In this document: positions 40,567-49,312 of the stretch, one piece after another
How the letters are laid out: the number at the start of each line of letters is the position of its first letter
Position numbering within the stretch: the first letter of the stretch is position 1
DNA from: Bacteroidales bacterium
GTDB lineage: Bacteria; Bacteroidota; Bacteroidia; Bacteroidales; UBA932
Direction: 5' to 3'
Assembly (NCBI GenBank): GCA_017549505.1
Contig: JAFYUS010000030.1
Location: 62,001-126,000 of the forward strand
DNA: 64,000 bases
Notes under the pieces: model-generated
The model's input: the letters and a program-made list of their open reading frames with translations, nothing else
Databases searched by the model: none
Told to the model about the DNA's origin: nothing
Position numbers and translations under genes: made by a program

Positions 40567-42657
40567 ATGAAGAAATTACTTATTGCAGGCGCTGCGCTTG
40601 CACTTATCACTGGATGCAACATGAAGACCAATCCGCTTCTTACAGAGTCATCCGCACCGTTCGGAGCTCCTCAGTTCGACAAGATCGAGAACGAACATTA
40701 CCTTCCGGCCTTCGAGACAGCCATCGCTGAGGCTAAGGCCGAAATCGATGCAATCATTGCGAATGAGGAAGAGCCTACATTCGAGAACACAATCGAGGCT
40801 ATGGAATATGCCGGCGAAACCTTCGGCAACGTGGCAAGCATATTCTACAACCTGATGGAGGCGAATACAAACGATCAGATGCAGGAAATCGCCGAACAGC
40901 TTTCTCCGATGCTTACAGAGTATGAGATGTATGTTTCCCTCAATCCTGTCCTTTTTGAAAAGGTGAAGACAGTATATGAGAAGAGAAACGAACTCGGCCT
41001 CGCACAGGACCAGATGAAGCTCCTTGAGGACAACTACAAGGGCTTTGTGCGTGGTGGAGCAAACCTTTCTGATGAAGACAAGGAACTCTACAGCAAGTGG
41101 TCTGAGGAACTGTCCCTTACTACTCTCCAGTTCAGCAAGAATGTTCTTGCTGCTACAAATGCCTATGTGCTTAATATTACAGATGAGGCAGACCTTGCAG
41201 GCCTTCCTGACTTTGTAAGGACTATGGCAGCAGAGACTGCTGCCGAGAAGGGTCTCGAGGGTTGGGCTTTCACCCTTCAGGCTCCTAGCTACAGTCCGTT
41301 CCTCAAGTACAGCGAGAACCGTGAGCTTCGCAGACAGATCTGGACAGCATACAATACAAGAGCGATCGGTGGTGAATTTGACAATACCGAGATCGTAAAG
41401 AAGATCGTTGACCTCAGGATCAAGATCGCCAACATCCTTGGTTATGAGACATATGCTGACTATGCACTTGAAGAGAGAATGGCCAAGAACAAGCAGACTG
41501 TGACTGAGTTCATCATGAACCTTCTCGAGCCTTCGCTCCCATTCGCAAAGAAGGATGTAGCTGATGTGTTCGCATATGCAAAGAAGAACGGCTTCGAGGG
41601 CAAGAGACTCGAGTCATGGGATTTCAGCTACTGGTCAGAGAAGTACCAGCAGGCTGAGTACTCGCTCAGCGCTGAGGAACTCAAGCCTTATTTCCAGCTT
41701 GAGAGCTGCATAGATGCAGTCTTCGGTCTTGCAACCCGTCTTTACGGTATCTCTTTCACAGAGCTTGACAATGTTCCTGTATATCATGAGGATGTAAAGG
41801 TATATGAAGTAAAGGACGCTGACGGCAGCCACCTTGCACTCTTCTATGCTGACTTCTTCCCACGCGCAAGCAAGAGAGGCGGTGCATGGATGACAGAGTT
41901 CCGTGGCCAGAGCATCAAGGACGGTGTCGAGAAGAGACCTTTCATCAGCATAGTATGCAATTTCACAAAGCCTACAGCAGACGCTCCGTCACTCATCACC
42001 CACGATGAGCTCACTACATTCCTCCACGAGTTCGGACACGCTCTCCACGGTATCTTCGCACAGGGACGTTACGGTTCGCTTACCGGAACCAATGTAAGCC
42101 GCGACTTCGTCGAGCTTCCTTCGCAGATCATGGAGAACTGGGCGTTCGAGCCAGAGTACCTCAACTCATTTGCAAAGCACTATCAGACAGGCGAGCCTAT
42201 CCCTGCAGACCTTATCGAGAAGATCGTTGCAGCAAAGAACTACCTTGCCGGTTATGCTCAGGTACGTCAGCTCCATTATGGACTTCTTGACATGTCATGG
42301 CATACTCTCACAGCAGTTCCTGAAGAAGGAACCGTAGAGTTTGAGAGCAAGTCTCTTGCTCCATACGCTGTGATGCCTGCAGTAGAGGGCACAGCCTTCT
42401 CAGGTTCATTCTCGCATATCTTCAGCGGCGGATACTCAGCAGGTTACTACTCATACAAGTGGGCAGAGGTTCTCGAGGCAGACGCATTCTCACTCTTCAA
42501 GGAGAAGGGCATCTTCAATACAGAAGTTGCAGCATCTTTCCGTGAGAACATCCTTTCAAAGGGCGGCGCGCAGGATGAAGCCGTGATCTACCGCAACTTC
42601 CGCGGCCACGACCCGCAGCCTGAAGCCCTCATGCAGAAGCTCGGACTTACAAAGTAA
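40567..42657 (+). CDS. M3 family metallopeptidase lipoprotein (dipeptidyl carboxypeptidase/oligopeptidase A type)
   Basis: ATG 40567 opens a lipoprotein signal ending ITGC (Cys17), giving 696 residues. The zinc motif HEFGHALHG is at about 494-502 and the third ligand Glu is in FVELPSQIMENW (about 519-530). The rest is the helical M3 fold, including YADFFPRASKRGGAW. M3 enzymes of this type trim short peptides, some as dipeptidyl carboxypeptidases. The lipid anchor puts it in the periplasm, where it would act on peptides from the subtilase and DPP-IV. An upstream in-frame start at 40519 lies before the promoter box and is rejected. Confidence 0.9.
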   Translation: MKKLLIAGAALALITGCNMKTNPLLTESSAPFGAPQFDKIENEHYLPAFETAIAEAKAEIDAIIANEEEPTFENTIEAMEYAGETFGNVASIFYNLMEANTNDQMQEIAEQLSPMLTEYEMYVSLNPVLFEKVKTVYEKRNELGLAQDQMKLLEDNYKGFVRGGANLSDEDKELYSKWSEELSLTTLQFSKNVLAATNAYVLNITDEADLAGLPDFVRTMAAETAAEKGLEGWAFTLQAPSYSPFLKYSENRELRRQIWTAYNTRAIGGEFDNTEIVKKIVDLRIKIANILGYETYADYALEERMAKNKQTVTEFIMNLLEPSLPFAKKDVADVFAYAKKNGFEGKRLESWDFSYWSEKYQQAEYSLSAEELKPYFQLESCIDAVFGLATRLYGISFTELDNVPVYHEDVKVYEVKDADGSHLALFYADFFPRASKRGGAWMTEFRGQSIKDGVEKRPFISIVCNFTKPTADAPSLITHDELTTFLHEFGHALHGIFAQGRYGSLTGTNVSRDFVELPSQIMENWAFEPEYLNSFAKHYQTGEPIPADLIEKIVAAKNYLAGYAQVRQLHYGLLDMSWHTLTAVPEEGTVEFESKSLAPYAVMPAVEGTAFSGSFSHIFSGGYSAGYYSYKWAEVLEADAFSLFKEKGIFNTEVAASFRENILSKGGAQDEAVIYRNFRGHDPQPEALMQKLGLTK

Positions 42658-42690
42658 TCTGACTTAAGAAACAGAATCTTAACATATAAA

Positions 42691-42756
42691 GCCACAATCC
42701 CCCGACCGTCGGAAAGCAGAAGACTAAGGTAAATGCTTTCCTCCCGGTCGGGGGAT
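42691..42756 (+). repeat. hairpin repeat element E, copy 1
   Basis: GCCACAATCCCCCGACCG (42691-42708) begins an outer stem closed by CGGTCGGGGGAT (42745-42756), and GGAAAGCA (42711-42718) pairs with TGCTTTCC (42734-42741) inside. It is the reverse complement of copy 2 at 46879-46950 with one base change; its last six bases are replaced by a T-rich tail. It may also end transcription of the M3 peptidase gene. Confidence 0.88.
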
Positions 42757-42792
42757 ATTATTTTTAATGCTGGTCAGGAGTAGATCAGATCG

Positions 42793-42990
42793 TTTCTGTC
42801 CGGAGATTCGCCCAGATTTCCGGACGGACGGCATCAAATCAGCCTTCTGTTCGGATATTCCTACCCATTCCCGGACGACTCGCCTCAAAAACGATACCTA
42901 TCCTTAAATTCCTGCTGATTCCCGGACAACCTGCCTTGGATCCGCCTTCTGTCCGGATTTAGCGCTGATATTCCGGACGGGAATCGAATC
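42793..42990 (+). repeat. four degenerate ~50-base tandem units with GTCCGGA/TCCGGAC dyads
   Basis: Units start at about 42793, 42845, 42899 and 42947. A full unit reads TTCTGTCCGGA, then 12-17 bases, then TTCCGGACG. The third unit has lost its first half but keeps ATTCCCGGACAAC. The sequence between dyads is not conserved. Confidence 0.6.
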
Positions 42991-43032
42991 TAGTAGCAAT
43001 ATATAAGTAATTGATAGATAGTACTTTACAAG

Positions 43033-43064
43033 AACTGCGTGCCGCCAAAGGGGAGCACGCAGTT
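43033..43064 (+). repeat. REP-like palindrome, copy C
   Basis: Arms AACTGCGTGC (43033-43042) and GCACGCAGTT (43055-43064) with centre CGCCAAAGGGGA. Flanks GATAGATAGTACTTTACA on the left and TCTGTAAAATGTTG on the right extend the similarity to copy D read in reverse. Confidence 0.87.
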
Positions 43065-43090
43065 TCTGTAAAATGTTGGTATTTAATTGA

Positions 43091-44371
43091 TTACGCGATC
43101 TTCTCGTCTGTCTTAGGAGCCTTGAAGAGGATCATGAAGAGGATTGCCACTACAAGGGCGTAGGCAGCAAAGGTGTACCATGCTGCGCTCCAGTTCGGCT
43201 CGGCAGCGTTGTATACGAAGTGGTTCACTACGGCCTGGGCGCTGAGGGTACCGATTGTAGCTCCGATACCGTTTGTCATCAGCATGAAGAGGCCCTGTGC
43301 GCTGTTCTGAAGCTTGTCGCTTGTACGCATGTTGGTGTAGAGGGCACCTGAAATGTTGAAGAAGTCGAAGGCAACGCCGTAAACGATCATCGAAAGGATA
43401 AGCATCCATACGCCTGAACCCGGATCACCGGCTCCGAAGAGTCCGAAACGGAGTACCCAAGCGAACATGGCGATGAGCATTACTCTCTTGATTCCGAACA
43501 GTCTCATTGCGGCAGGGATAAGGAGGATGCCGAGAGTCTCTGAAATCTGAGAGATGGAGATGAGGGCGTTTGCGTTACGCGCACCCCATGTATCTGCAAA
43601 TTCTGGAACTTCCTGGAAGTGTGATATGAATGGGTTTGCAAAACCGTTGGTAATCTGGAGTGCAACACCAAGAAGCATAGAGAAGATGAAGAAAATTGCC
43701 ATCTGTCTGTCCTTGAACAGTGAGAATGCATTGAGGCCGAAGCGCTCCGCAAGAGTCTGTCCTTCAGTGGCGTTCTTGTTGCATGGACATGCCGGAAGAG
43801 TGAAGCAATAGATGAGCATCGCCAATCCGAGAACACCTGAAACGATGAACTGGTTGTATGAGTGCTGATACTGTACGCCTGCTCCGTTTTTCATGAAGTT
43901 CACGAAGAGCATTGCGATGATGAAGCCTACTGTTCCGAATACGCGGATAGGAGGGAAGTCCTTTACAGTATCATATCCGTTTCTTTCAAGAATACCGAAA
44001 GCTACAGAGTTCGAGAGTGCGATTGTCGGCATGTAGAAGGCTACGCTTACCGCATAAAGGCCGAATAGGATGCTGAATGAGACATCTGCTCCTGCAGTCA
44101 TTCCGTAGAGACCGGCTCCGGCCATTGCTGCTCCGGCAATACCGTGGCAAAGTCCGAGAAGTTTCTGTCCGGGGATGAACTTGTCAGCCACGATGCCCAT
44201 GAGGGTAGGCATGAAGATGGAAACGATTCCCTGCATTGAATAGAAGATACCGATACGTGTAGCGAGTCCGACTGATGCAAGATAGCTTCCCATCGAAGTG
44301 AGGTATGATCCCCATACAGCCCACTGGATGATGTTCATCACGATCAGCCTTAATTTGATTGATTTGTTCAT
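43091..44371 (-). CDS. nupG: nucleoside:H+ symporter, NupG-like MFS permease
   Basis: The 426-residue protein has about 12 membrane helices and matches the nucleoside:H+ symporter branch of MFS. Evidence is the start IMNIIQWAVWGSYLTSMGSYL, the charged loop GIVADKF after helix 2 and the NIS-rich second half. It would take up nucleosides across the inner membrane for salvage by the nucleoside and deoxynucleoside kinases also found in this window. It is divergent from tgt, with both promoters in the 99-base gap. Its 3' end is 27 bases from REP-like copy C. The symbol is by family resemblance. Confidence 0.8.
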   Translation of the reverse strand: MNKSIKLRLIVMNIIQWAVWGSYLTSMGSYLASVGLATRIGIFYSMQGIVSIFMPTLMGIVADKFIPGQKLLGLCHGIAGAAMAGAGLYGMTAGADVSFSILFGLYAVSVAFYMPTIALSNSVAFGILERNGYDTVKDFPPIRVFGTVGFIIAMLFVNFMKNGAGVQYQHSYNQFIVSGVLGLAMLIYCFTLPACPCNKNATEGQTLAERFGLNAFSLFKDRQMAIFFIFSMLLGVALQITNGFANPFISHFQEVPEFADTWGARNANALISISQISETLGILLIPAAMRLFGIKRVMLIAMFAWVLRFGLFGAGDPGSGVWMLILSMIVYGVAFDFFNISGALYTNMRTSDKLQNSAQGLFMLMTNGIGATIGTLSAQAVVNHFVYNAAEPNWSAAWYTFAAYALVVAILFMILFKAPKTDEKIA

Positions 44372-44414
44372 GATGTTATTACGTGTTATTATTTACCTAT
44401 GATTTCTCGGGTCA

Positions 44415-44422
44415 CAAATATA
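44415..44422 (-). promoter_or_regulatory. -7 box of the nucleoside permease gene
   Basis: The minus strand reads TATATTTG, 43 bases upstream of ATG 44371. It is back to back with the tgt box. Confidence 0.5.
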
Positions 44423-44444
44423 CAAGATTTTGACTAAAAGTTAG

Positions 44445-44452
44445 TATCTTTG
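44445..44452 (+). promoter_or_regulatory. -7 box of tgt
   Basis: TATCTTTG fits TAnnTTTG and ends 18 bases before ATG 44471. Confidence 0.55.
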
Positions 44453-44470
44453 ACGGCTAAATTGTTTTGA

Positions 44471-45601
44471 ATGAAATTCGTAAAGACACATAACGATCCG
44501 AACTCCGCTGCAAGATGCGGCGTCATCACGACTGACCATGGTCAGATCGAGACCCCCATCTTCATGCCCGTAGGTACGGTAGGTTCGGTCAAAGGCATAT
44601 ATCATAGAGATCTCAAGGAAGATATCAAGGCCGAGATCATCCTCGGCAATACATACCATCTTTATCTCCGTCCAGGACTTGATGTCCTCAAGGCAGCCGG
44701 CGGTCTCCATAAGTTCGAATCATGGGACAGACCTATCCTCACAGACAGCGGCGGATTCCAGGTCTTCAGTCTCAGCCCGATCCGTAAGCTGACCGAGGAC
44801 GGATGCATCTTCCGTTCCCACATCGACGGATCGAAGCATATCTTCACCCCAGAAAACAACATGGACACCCAGCGTATCATCGGAGCCGACATCGTAATGG
44901 CTCTCGACGAGTGCTGCCCGGGTGATGCCGACTACAAATATGCAAAGAAGTCTCTCGCACTTACACAGAGATGGCTGGAGCGCTGCGTGAAGCATTTCGA
45001 TGAGACAGAGCCTCTCTACGGATATTCCCAGGCACTTTTCCCTATCATACAGGGCTGCGTCTATCCTGACCTCCGCCGTGCGGCGGTCGATCACGCAGCC
45101 GCCCTCGATCGCGAAGGATACGCGATCGGCGGCCTCGCAGTCGGCGAGCCGACTGAGCAGATGTATGAGATGCTCGAAGTTGTGTGCCCGATTCTGCCGG
45201 AGGATAAGCCACGTTACCTGATGGGAGTCGGAACGCCGGCGAACATTCTGGAAGGAATCGCACGCGGAGTGGACATGTTCGACTGCGTGATGCCTACCCG
45301 CAACGGCCGCAACGGCATGCTGTTCACATGGGACGGTATCATGAACATGAAGAACAAGAAGTGGGCGGACGACTTCTCTCCTCTCGATCCGAAAGGTACG
45401 TCGTTCGTGGACCATGCGTATTCGAAGGCATATGTGCGCCATCTGTTCGTGGCGGGTGAGATATTTGCAGGCCAGATCGCCAGCGAGCACAACCTTGCAT
45501 TCTACCTTGATCTTGTGCGTGAGGCGCGCAAACATATCAAGGCCGGTGACTTCAAGCAGTGGAAGGACGAAACCGTACGCAGAATAACGACTAGACTTTA
45601 A
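44471..45601 (+). CDS. tgt: queuine/preQ1 tRNA-ribosyltransferase
   Basis: The 376-residue enzyme exchanges the wobble guanine of GUN-anticodon tRNAs for preQ1. Substrate and catalytic residues are seen in LTDSGGFQVFSL (about 90-101), GGLAVGEP and MFDCVMPTRNGRNG (nucleophile Asp near 275). The usual zinc site CxCxxC before the YSKAYVRHLF block is absent: the sequence reads DPKGTSFVDHAYSKAY. The His of the site (EHNLAFYL) remains. This may be a Bacteroidota-wide trait. The gene is followed after 5 bases by an LptF/G-type permease gene, with which it is co-transcribed. Confidence 0.93.
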   Translation: MKFVKTHNDPNSAARCGVITTDHGQIETPIFMPVGTVGSVKGIYHRDLKEDIKAEIILGNTYHLYLRPGLDVLKAAGGLHKFESWDRPILTDSGGFQVFSLSPIRKLTEDGCIFRSHIDGSKHIFTPENNMDTQRIIGADIVMALDECCPGDADYKYAKKSLALTQRWLERCVKHFDETEPLYGYSQALFPIIQGCVYPDLRRAAVDHAAALDREGYAIGGLAVGEPTEQMYEMLEVVCPILPEDKPRYLMGVGTPANILEGIARGVDMFDCVMPTRNGRNGMLFTWDGIMNMKNKKWADDFSPLDPKGTSFVDHAYSKAYVRHLFVAGEIFAGQIASEHNLAFYLDLVREARKHIKAGDFKQWKDETVRRITTRL

Positions 45602-45606
45602 CGGAA

Positions 45607-46704
45607 ATGGAGTTTGATCTCAGACCAAAGAAACTGGATGTATACATCGTCTCGAAGTTCATAACGACCTTCTTCGTGGCGTTGTTGCTGATCATCGGTA
45701 TCGTGATCATCTTCGACGTCAGCGAGAAGATCGACAATTTCGTCGAGAAGGAAGCCCCTCTGCGGGCCATCATCTTTGACTATTATGTGAACTTCGTTCC
45801 GTACTTCATGAACATGTTCAGTCCTCTGTTCGTGTTCATTACAGTTATCTTCTTTACATCGAAGATGGCCTCCGATACGGAGATCGTGGCCATCCTCTCC
45901 TGCGGAGTAAGTTTCCACAGGATGATGGTGCCGTACATATTCTCCGCGACCTTGATCGCTCTTTTCTCGTTGACTCTCAATCTGTTCGTGATTCCGGACT
46001 CCAATAAGGAACGAATAGCTTTCGAGACCAAATACGTCAAGGACAAGACAAAGAACGTCGGACGTAACGTCCATTATCAGATATCTCCGGGAGAATTCGC
46101 ATTTGCAGAGTCGTTCAGTTCATGGAACAACACTGCCTACCGCTTCACCCTTGAGAGGATAGAAGACAACAAGCTCATTTCAAAGATTACCGCTGAGACA
46201 GCTGTCTACGATACGACCAGGAACGTATGGCGTCTCAAGAAGTATTTCATCCGTGACTATAACGAAGACCTGACCGACAACATCCGCAGCGGAAAACAGC
46301 TTGACACTACCCTTGCCCTTTCCGTGAACGACTTCTACTGGAATCCCGAGTCTGTCGAAACATACAACTACTTCGAGCTGAACGAACTGATCGAACTACA
46401 GAAGATGAGGGGAGATGCCAATGTGAAATACTCGCTTATCCAGAAGAACAACCGTTTCGCACTTCCATTCTCCGCATTCATACTTACGATCATGGGAGTT
46501 GCCCTGTCATCGAAGAAGCGAAGGGGAGGAATCGGATGGAACATCGGAGCAGGTATCGCCCTGGCCTTCACCTACATCCTCTTCATGAAGTTCAGCGAGA
46601 TGTTCGTCTATACAGACACCCTCTCGCCAGCACTGGCCCTATGGCTCCCGAACATAGTCTTCACATTCATCGCCATCGTACTCTACCGCCTTGCTCCGAA
46701 GTAG
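45607..46704 (+). CDS. LptF/LptG-family (YjgP/YjgQ) permease
   Basis: The 365-residue inner-membrane protein has an N-terminal helix pair with the family start KKLDVYIVSKF. A third helix, a periplasmic beta-jellyroll region (about 150-270) and three C-terminal helices follow. LptF and LptG form the LptB2FG exporter that extracts lipopolysaccharide from the inner membrane. A second family member is the N-terminal half of the fusion at 50026-52488, so the two may be the two halves of one transporter. Which is F and which is G cannot be told. The gene overlaps nothing and is 5 bases after tgt. REP-like and hairpin elements follow it. Confidence 0.85.
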   Translation: MEFDLRPKKLDVYIVSKFITTFFVALLLIIGIVIIFDVSEKIDNFVEKEAPLRAIIFDYYVNFVPYFMNMFSPLFVFITVIFFTSKMASDTEIVAILSCGVSFHRMMVPYIFSATLIALFSLTLNLFVIPDSNKERIAFETKYVKDKTKNVGRNVHYQISPGEFAFAESFSSWNNTAYRFTLERIEDNKLISKITAETAVYDTTRNVWRLKKYFIRDYNEDLTDNIRSGKQLDTTLALSVNDFYWNPESVETYNYFELNELIELQKMRGDANVKYSLIQKNNRFALPFSAFILTIMGVALSSKKRRGGIGWNIGAGIALAFTYILFMKFSEMFVYTDTLSPALALWLPNIVFTFIAIVLYRLAPK

Positions 46705-46771
46705 CAGCGCCAGGCTTCTAACAGAGATATAGCCACATCATATAAAGTACTATCAATCAACATATTAAGCA

Positions 46772-46803
46772 AACTGCGTGCTCCCCTTTGGCGGCACGCA
46801 GTT
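46772..46803 (-). repeat. REP-like palindrome, copy D
   Basis: Identical in its 32 bases to copy A and the reverse complement of copy C. Read in reverse, its left flank GATAGATAGTATTTTACA matches the left flank of copy C with one change. It lies in the gap after the LptF/G-type permease gene. Confidence 0.87.
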
Positions 46804-46878
46804 TCTGTAAAATACTATCTATCAGCTATTTAGATGTTAAGCCTATATCTTTCGCTGGTAGGATCCAGAGGGCAGAAA

Positions 46879-46950
46879 GCCACAATCCCCCGACCGGGAG
46901 GAAAGCATTTACCTTAGTTTTCTGCTTTCCGACGGTCGGGGGATTGTGGC
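46879..46950 (-). repeat. hairpin repeat element E, copy 2
   Basis: Complete 72-base palindromic element with 18-bp outer arms (46879-46896 and 46933-46950) and an inner 8-bp stem, GGAAAGCA with TGCTTTCC. It is in inverted orientation to copy 1 at 42691-42756. It lies just beyond the end of ilvE and could act as that gene's terminator. Confidence 0.88.
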
Positions 46951-46973
46951 TTATTTAACAGGATTCTGTTACA

Positions 46974-48008
46974 CTAGTCAACGAAGACATTCCAGCCGAA
47001 GACGTCTTCGGTCTCGCCGCGCTGGATGGCCTTGATGTAGTTGTAGAGCTTGAGGGACTTAGGACCGCACTGGCCGTCACCGTAAGTGTAGACTGTCTCC
47101 TCTTCTGACTCGAGGAAAGGCTTGTCGACAAGCTTGTGGACAGGAGTGATCACGACAGCTGTTCCGCACTCTCCGACTTCTTCGAATGTGCTGAGTTCCT
47201 CTACTGGAACAGGTCTTCTCTCTACCTCCATACCCAGGTGGGCGGCAACGGTCTCGAGAGACATGTTGGTGATGGATGGGAGGATAGAGTCTGACTTAGG
47301 AGTGATATAAGTGTTGCCCTTGATCGCGAAGAAGTTCGATGAGTTGAACTCGTCGATGTGGGTCTTTGTTGCAGGATCAAGGTAGAGTACGGCCTTGTAA
47401 CCGAGTTCATGAGCTACATTGAGGGAGTATAGTGAACAAGCATAGTTTCCACCTACCTTGAACGCACCTGAACCGTTAGGAGCGGCTCTGTCGTAGTTTC
47501 TTGCGATTACTACGTCCACAGCGTCAAGAGCACCGCCTACATATGCTCCAACAGGCGAGCAGAGAATCATGAATGTGCTCTCTTTTGATGACTGAACACC
47601 AAGCTGCGGGTTAGAACCGATAAGGGTAGGACGAAGGTAGAGTGATGCTCCAGCCTCCTCATATGGAGGGAGGTAGTCGATGTTCTCGAGCACGACTCTC
47701 TTGCACATCTCGACAAACATCTCTACAGATGGAGCCTCGATGCCAAGGTATTTAGCCGATCTGATCAGTCGTTTTGCATTTTCCTCAGGTCTGAACAGTC
47801 TGATTCTGCCGTCCTTGCCTCTGAAAGCCTTGAGACCCTCGAAGCACTCGATTGCATAATGGAAGGCACCGCAGAAAGTGCTTACCTTCATATAATCATC
47901 GGTGTGGCTTTCTACAGGCGACCATTTGCCGTCCTTGAAAGTTGTCGTGAGGATTGTGTTAGTCTTTGTGTAGGAAAATGTAAGTTTGCTCCAGTCAATG
48001 TTTGCCAT
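46974..48008 (-). CDS. ilvE: branched-chain amino acid aminotransferase
   Basis: The 344-residue class IV PLP enzyme interconverts branched-chain amino and keto acids. The PLP Lys is in GAFKVGGNYA (about residue 188), and GECGTAVVITPV and the LYLRPTLIG block (about 127-135) are family motifs. The length and FHYAIECFEGLKAF start fit the longer, eukaryote-like BCAT subgroup. It starts 7 bases after ilvA, so the two form one operon for isoleucine synthesis. It is cytosolic. Confidence 0.93.
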   Translation of the reverse strand: MANIDWSKLTFSYTKTNTILTTTFKDGKWSPVESHTDDYMKVSTFCGAFHYAIECFEGLKAFRGKDGRIRLFRPEENAKRLIRSAKYLGIEAPSVEMFVEMCKRVVLENIDYLPPYEEAGASLYLRPTLIGSNPQLGVQSSKESTFMILCSPVGAYVGGALDAVDVVIARNYDRAAPNGSGAFKVGGNYACSLYSLNVAHELGYKAVLYLDPATKTHIDEFNSSNFFAIKGNTYITPKSDSILPSITNMSLETVAAHLGMEVERRPVPVEELSTFEEVGECGTAVVITPVHKLVDKPFLESEEETVYTYGDGQCGPKSLKLYNYIKAIQRGETEDVFGWNVFVD

Positions 48009-48015
48009 GATTCTA

Positions 48016-49275
48016 TCAGATTAATATTTCAAATAATTGGTTGTTTTCGTTGATGTATTCGTATTTGATGCCGAGGGCATTCATCCTTTCGATAAGCGGT
48101 TCGAAATCTTCCTTTGATGCAAGTTCGATTCCGATAAGTGCAGGTCCGAAGTTCTTGTTGGTCTTCTTGATGTACTGGATGTACACGAGGTCATCGGACG
48201 GTCCGATCACGTTGTTGATGAATGAAACGATGACTCCCGGCTTCTGAGGGAACTCTACGATGAAGTAATGCTTGAGACCTTCATAAAGCAGAGACTTCTC
48301 ACGGATCTCCTCCATTCTTGTGATGTCGTTGTTGCTTCCGCTTACGATGCAGGCTACCTTCTTTCCCTTGATCTTGTCGGCATAGAACCTCAGAGCTGCG
48401 CTTGAAAGAGCTCCTGCAGGCTCGACTACGATAGCACTCTTGTTGTACATCTGGATGATGGTCGTACATACTGCTCCTTCAGGAACTATCACGATATCGT
48501 CAAGGACCTCTCTGCAGACCTCGTATGTCTTGGCTCCTGCTTTCTTAACGGCTGCGCCGTCCACAAACTTGTCGATCTCTTCGAGCTCGACCGGACCTCC
48601 GTTCTCGATCGCAGCTTTCATACAAGGTGCACCACCCGGTTCGACACCGATTATCTTGGTCTCAGGTGACATTGCCTTGATATATGAACCAAGTCCTGAC
48701 GCAAGTCCGCCACCTCCGATAGGAACGAAGATATAGTCGAGCTTGTCCGGCGCCTGACTGAGGATCTCCTTTCCGATTGTGCCCTGTCCTTCCATTACCT
48801 TAGGGTGGTCGAACGGCGGGATGAAAGTCTTGCCGTTTTCCTCGGCATATCTGATGGCTGCAGAGTTGGCTGCGTCGAATGTATCTCCAGTTAGAACGAT
48901 TTCAATGAATTCCTTTCCGAACATCCTTACCTGCTCGATCTTCTGTTTAGGCGTTGTGACCGGCATGAAGATGGAGCCTACAATCTTGAGTTTGCTGCAG
49001 GAGAATGCTACTCCCTGTGCATGGTTGCCGGCGCTGGCGCAGACGATGCCGTTTTTGAGTGATTCCGCAGAAAGCGAACGTATCATATTGTATGCACCCC
49101 TGATCTTGTAGGATCTCACCATCTGGAGATCTTCTCGCTTGAGGTATACCTCGGCATCATAGATGTCGGAGAGGTGGTTGTTCTTCATGAACGGTGTGGG
49201 TTCAAGAATCTCCGAAAGCACTGTGGCTGCATGGTCAATTGCCTCGGTGGTAGGGATGTACTTGGTAGTGTCCAT
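48016..49275 (-). CDS. ilvA: threonine dehydratase, biosynthetic type
   Basis: The 419-residue PLP enzyme makes 2-oxobutanoate from threonine for isoleucine synthesis. The PLP Lys is in RSYKIRGAYN (about 57), the phosphate loop is GGGGLASGLG, and SAGNHAQGVA is conserved. A C-terminal ACT-like regulatory domain (about 335-419, with EFPQKPGV) suggests feedback control by isoleucine. Only one such domain is present. It is the first gene of the ilvA-ilvE operon and has its own promoter region with an AAATCG/CGATTT palindrome. Confidence 0.93.
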   Translation of the reverse strand: MDTTKYIPTTEAIDHAATVLSEILEPTPFMKNNHLSDIYDAEVYLKREDLQMVRSYKIRGAYNMIRSLSAESLKNGIVCASAGNHAQGVAFSCSKLKIVGSIFMPVTTPKQKIEQVRMFGKEFIEIVLTGDTFDAANSAAIRYAEENGKTFIPPFDHPKVMEGQGTIGKEILSQAPDKLDYIFVPIGGGGLASGLGSYIKAMSPETKIIGVEPGGAPCMKAAIENGGPVELEEIDKFVDGAAVKKAGAKTYEVCREVLDDIVIVPEGAVCTTIIQMYNKSAIVVEPAGALSSAALRFYADKIKGKKVACIVSGSNNDITRMEEIREKSLLYEGLKHYFIVEFPQKPGVIVSFINNVIGPSDDLVYIQYIKKTNKNFGPALIGIELASKEDFEPLIERMNALGIKYEYINENNQLFEILI

Positions 49276-49289
49276 TTTGTAATGAATTT

Positions 49290-49306
49290 AAATCGTAATT
49301 CGATTT
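49290..49306. promoter_or_regulatory. AAATCG-N5-CGATTT palindrome in the ilvA leader
   Basis: A perfect 6-bp dyad with a TAATT centre lies 15 bases upstream of ATG 49275, near the transcription start predicted from the -7 box at 49313-49320. It is a possible operator for control of the ilv operon. Confidence 0.45.
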
Positions 49307-49312
49307 ATGGGT

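Larger units (their letters stand above)
42658..43090. other. 433-base intergenic region made of repeats
   Basis: No gene was found here. The region holds a 66-base hairpin element (42691-42756), four degenerate units of about 50 bases with GTCCGGA/TCCGGAC dyads (42793-42990) and a REP-like palindrome with its flanks (43013-43080). Confidence 0.8.

Noticed and set aside
42793-42990. CRISPR array
   Set aside because: Repeat units are degenerate, too few, and each contains its own dyad; there are no uniform repeats and spacers and no cas genes.
46705-46973. A tRNA or structured RNA gene in the hairpin-rich gap after the LptF/G-type permease gene
   Set aside because: The hairpins are explained by REP copy D and element E copy 2; no cloverleaf or anticodon arm was found.
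42658-46973. Composite transposon around nupG-tgt-lptF/G
   Set aside because: No transposase lies inside and the flanking repeats lack visible target-site duplications, so only an inverted-repeat-bounded block is claimed.
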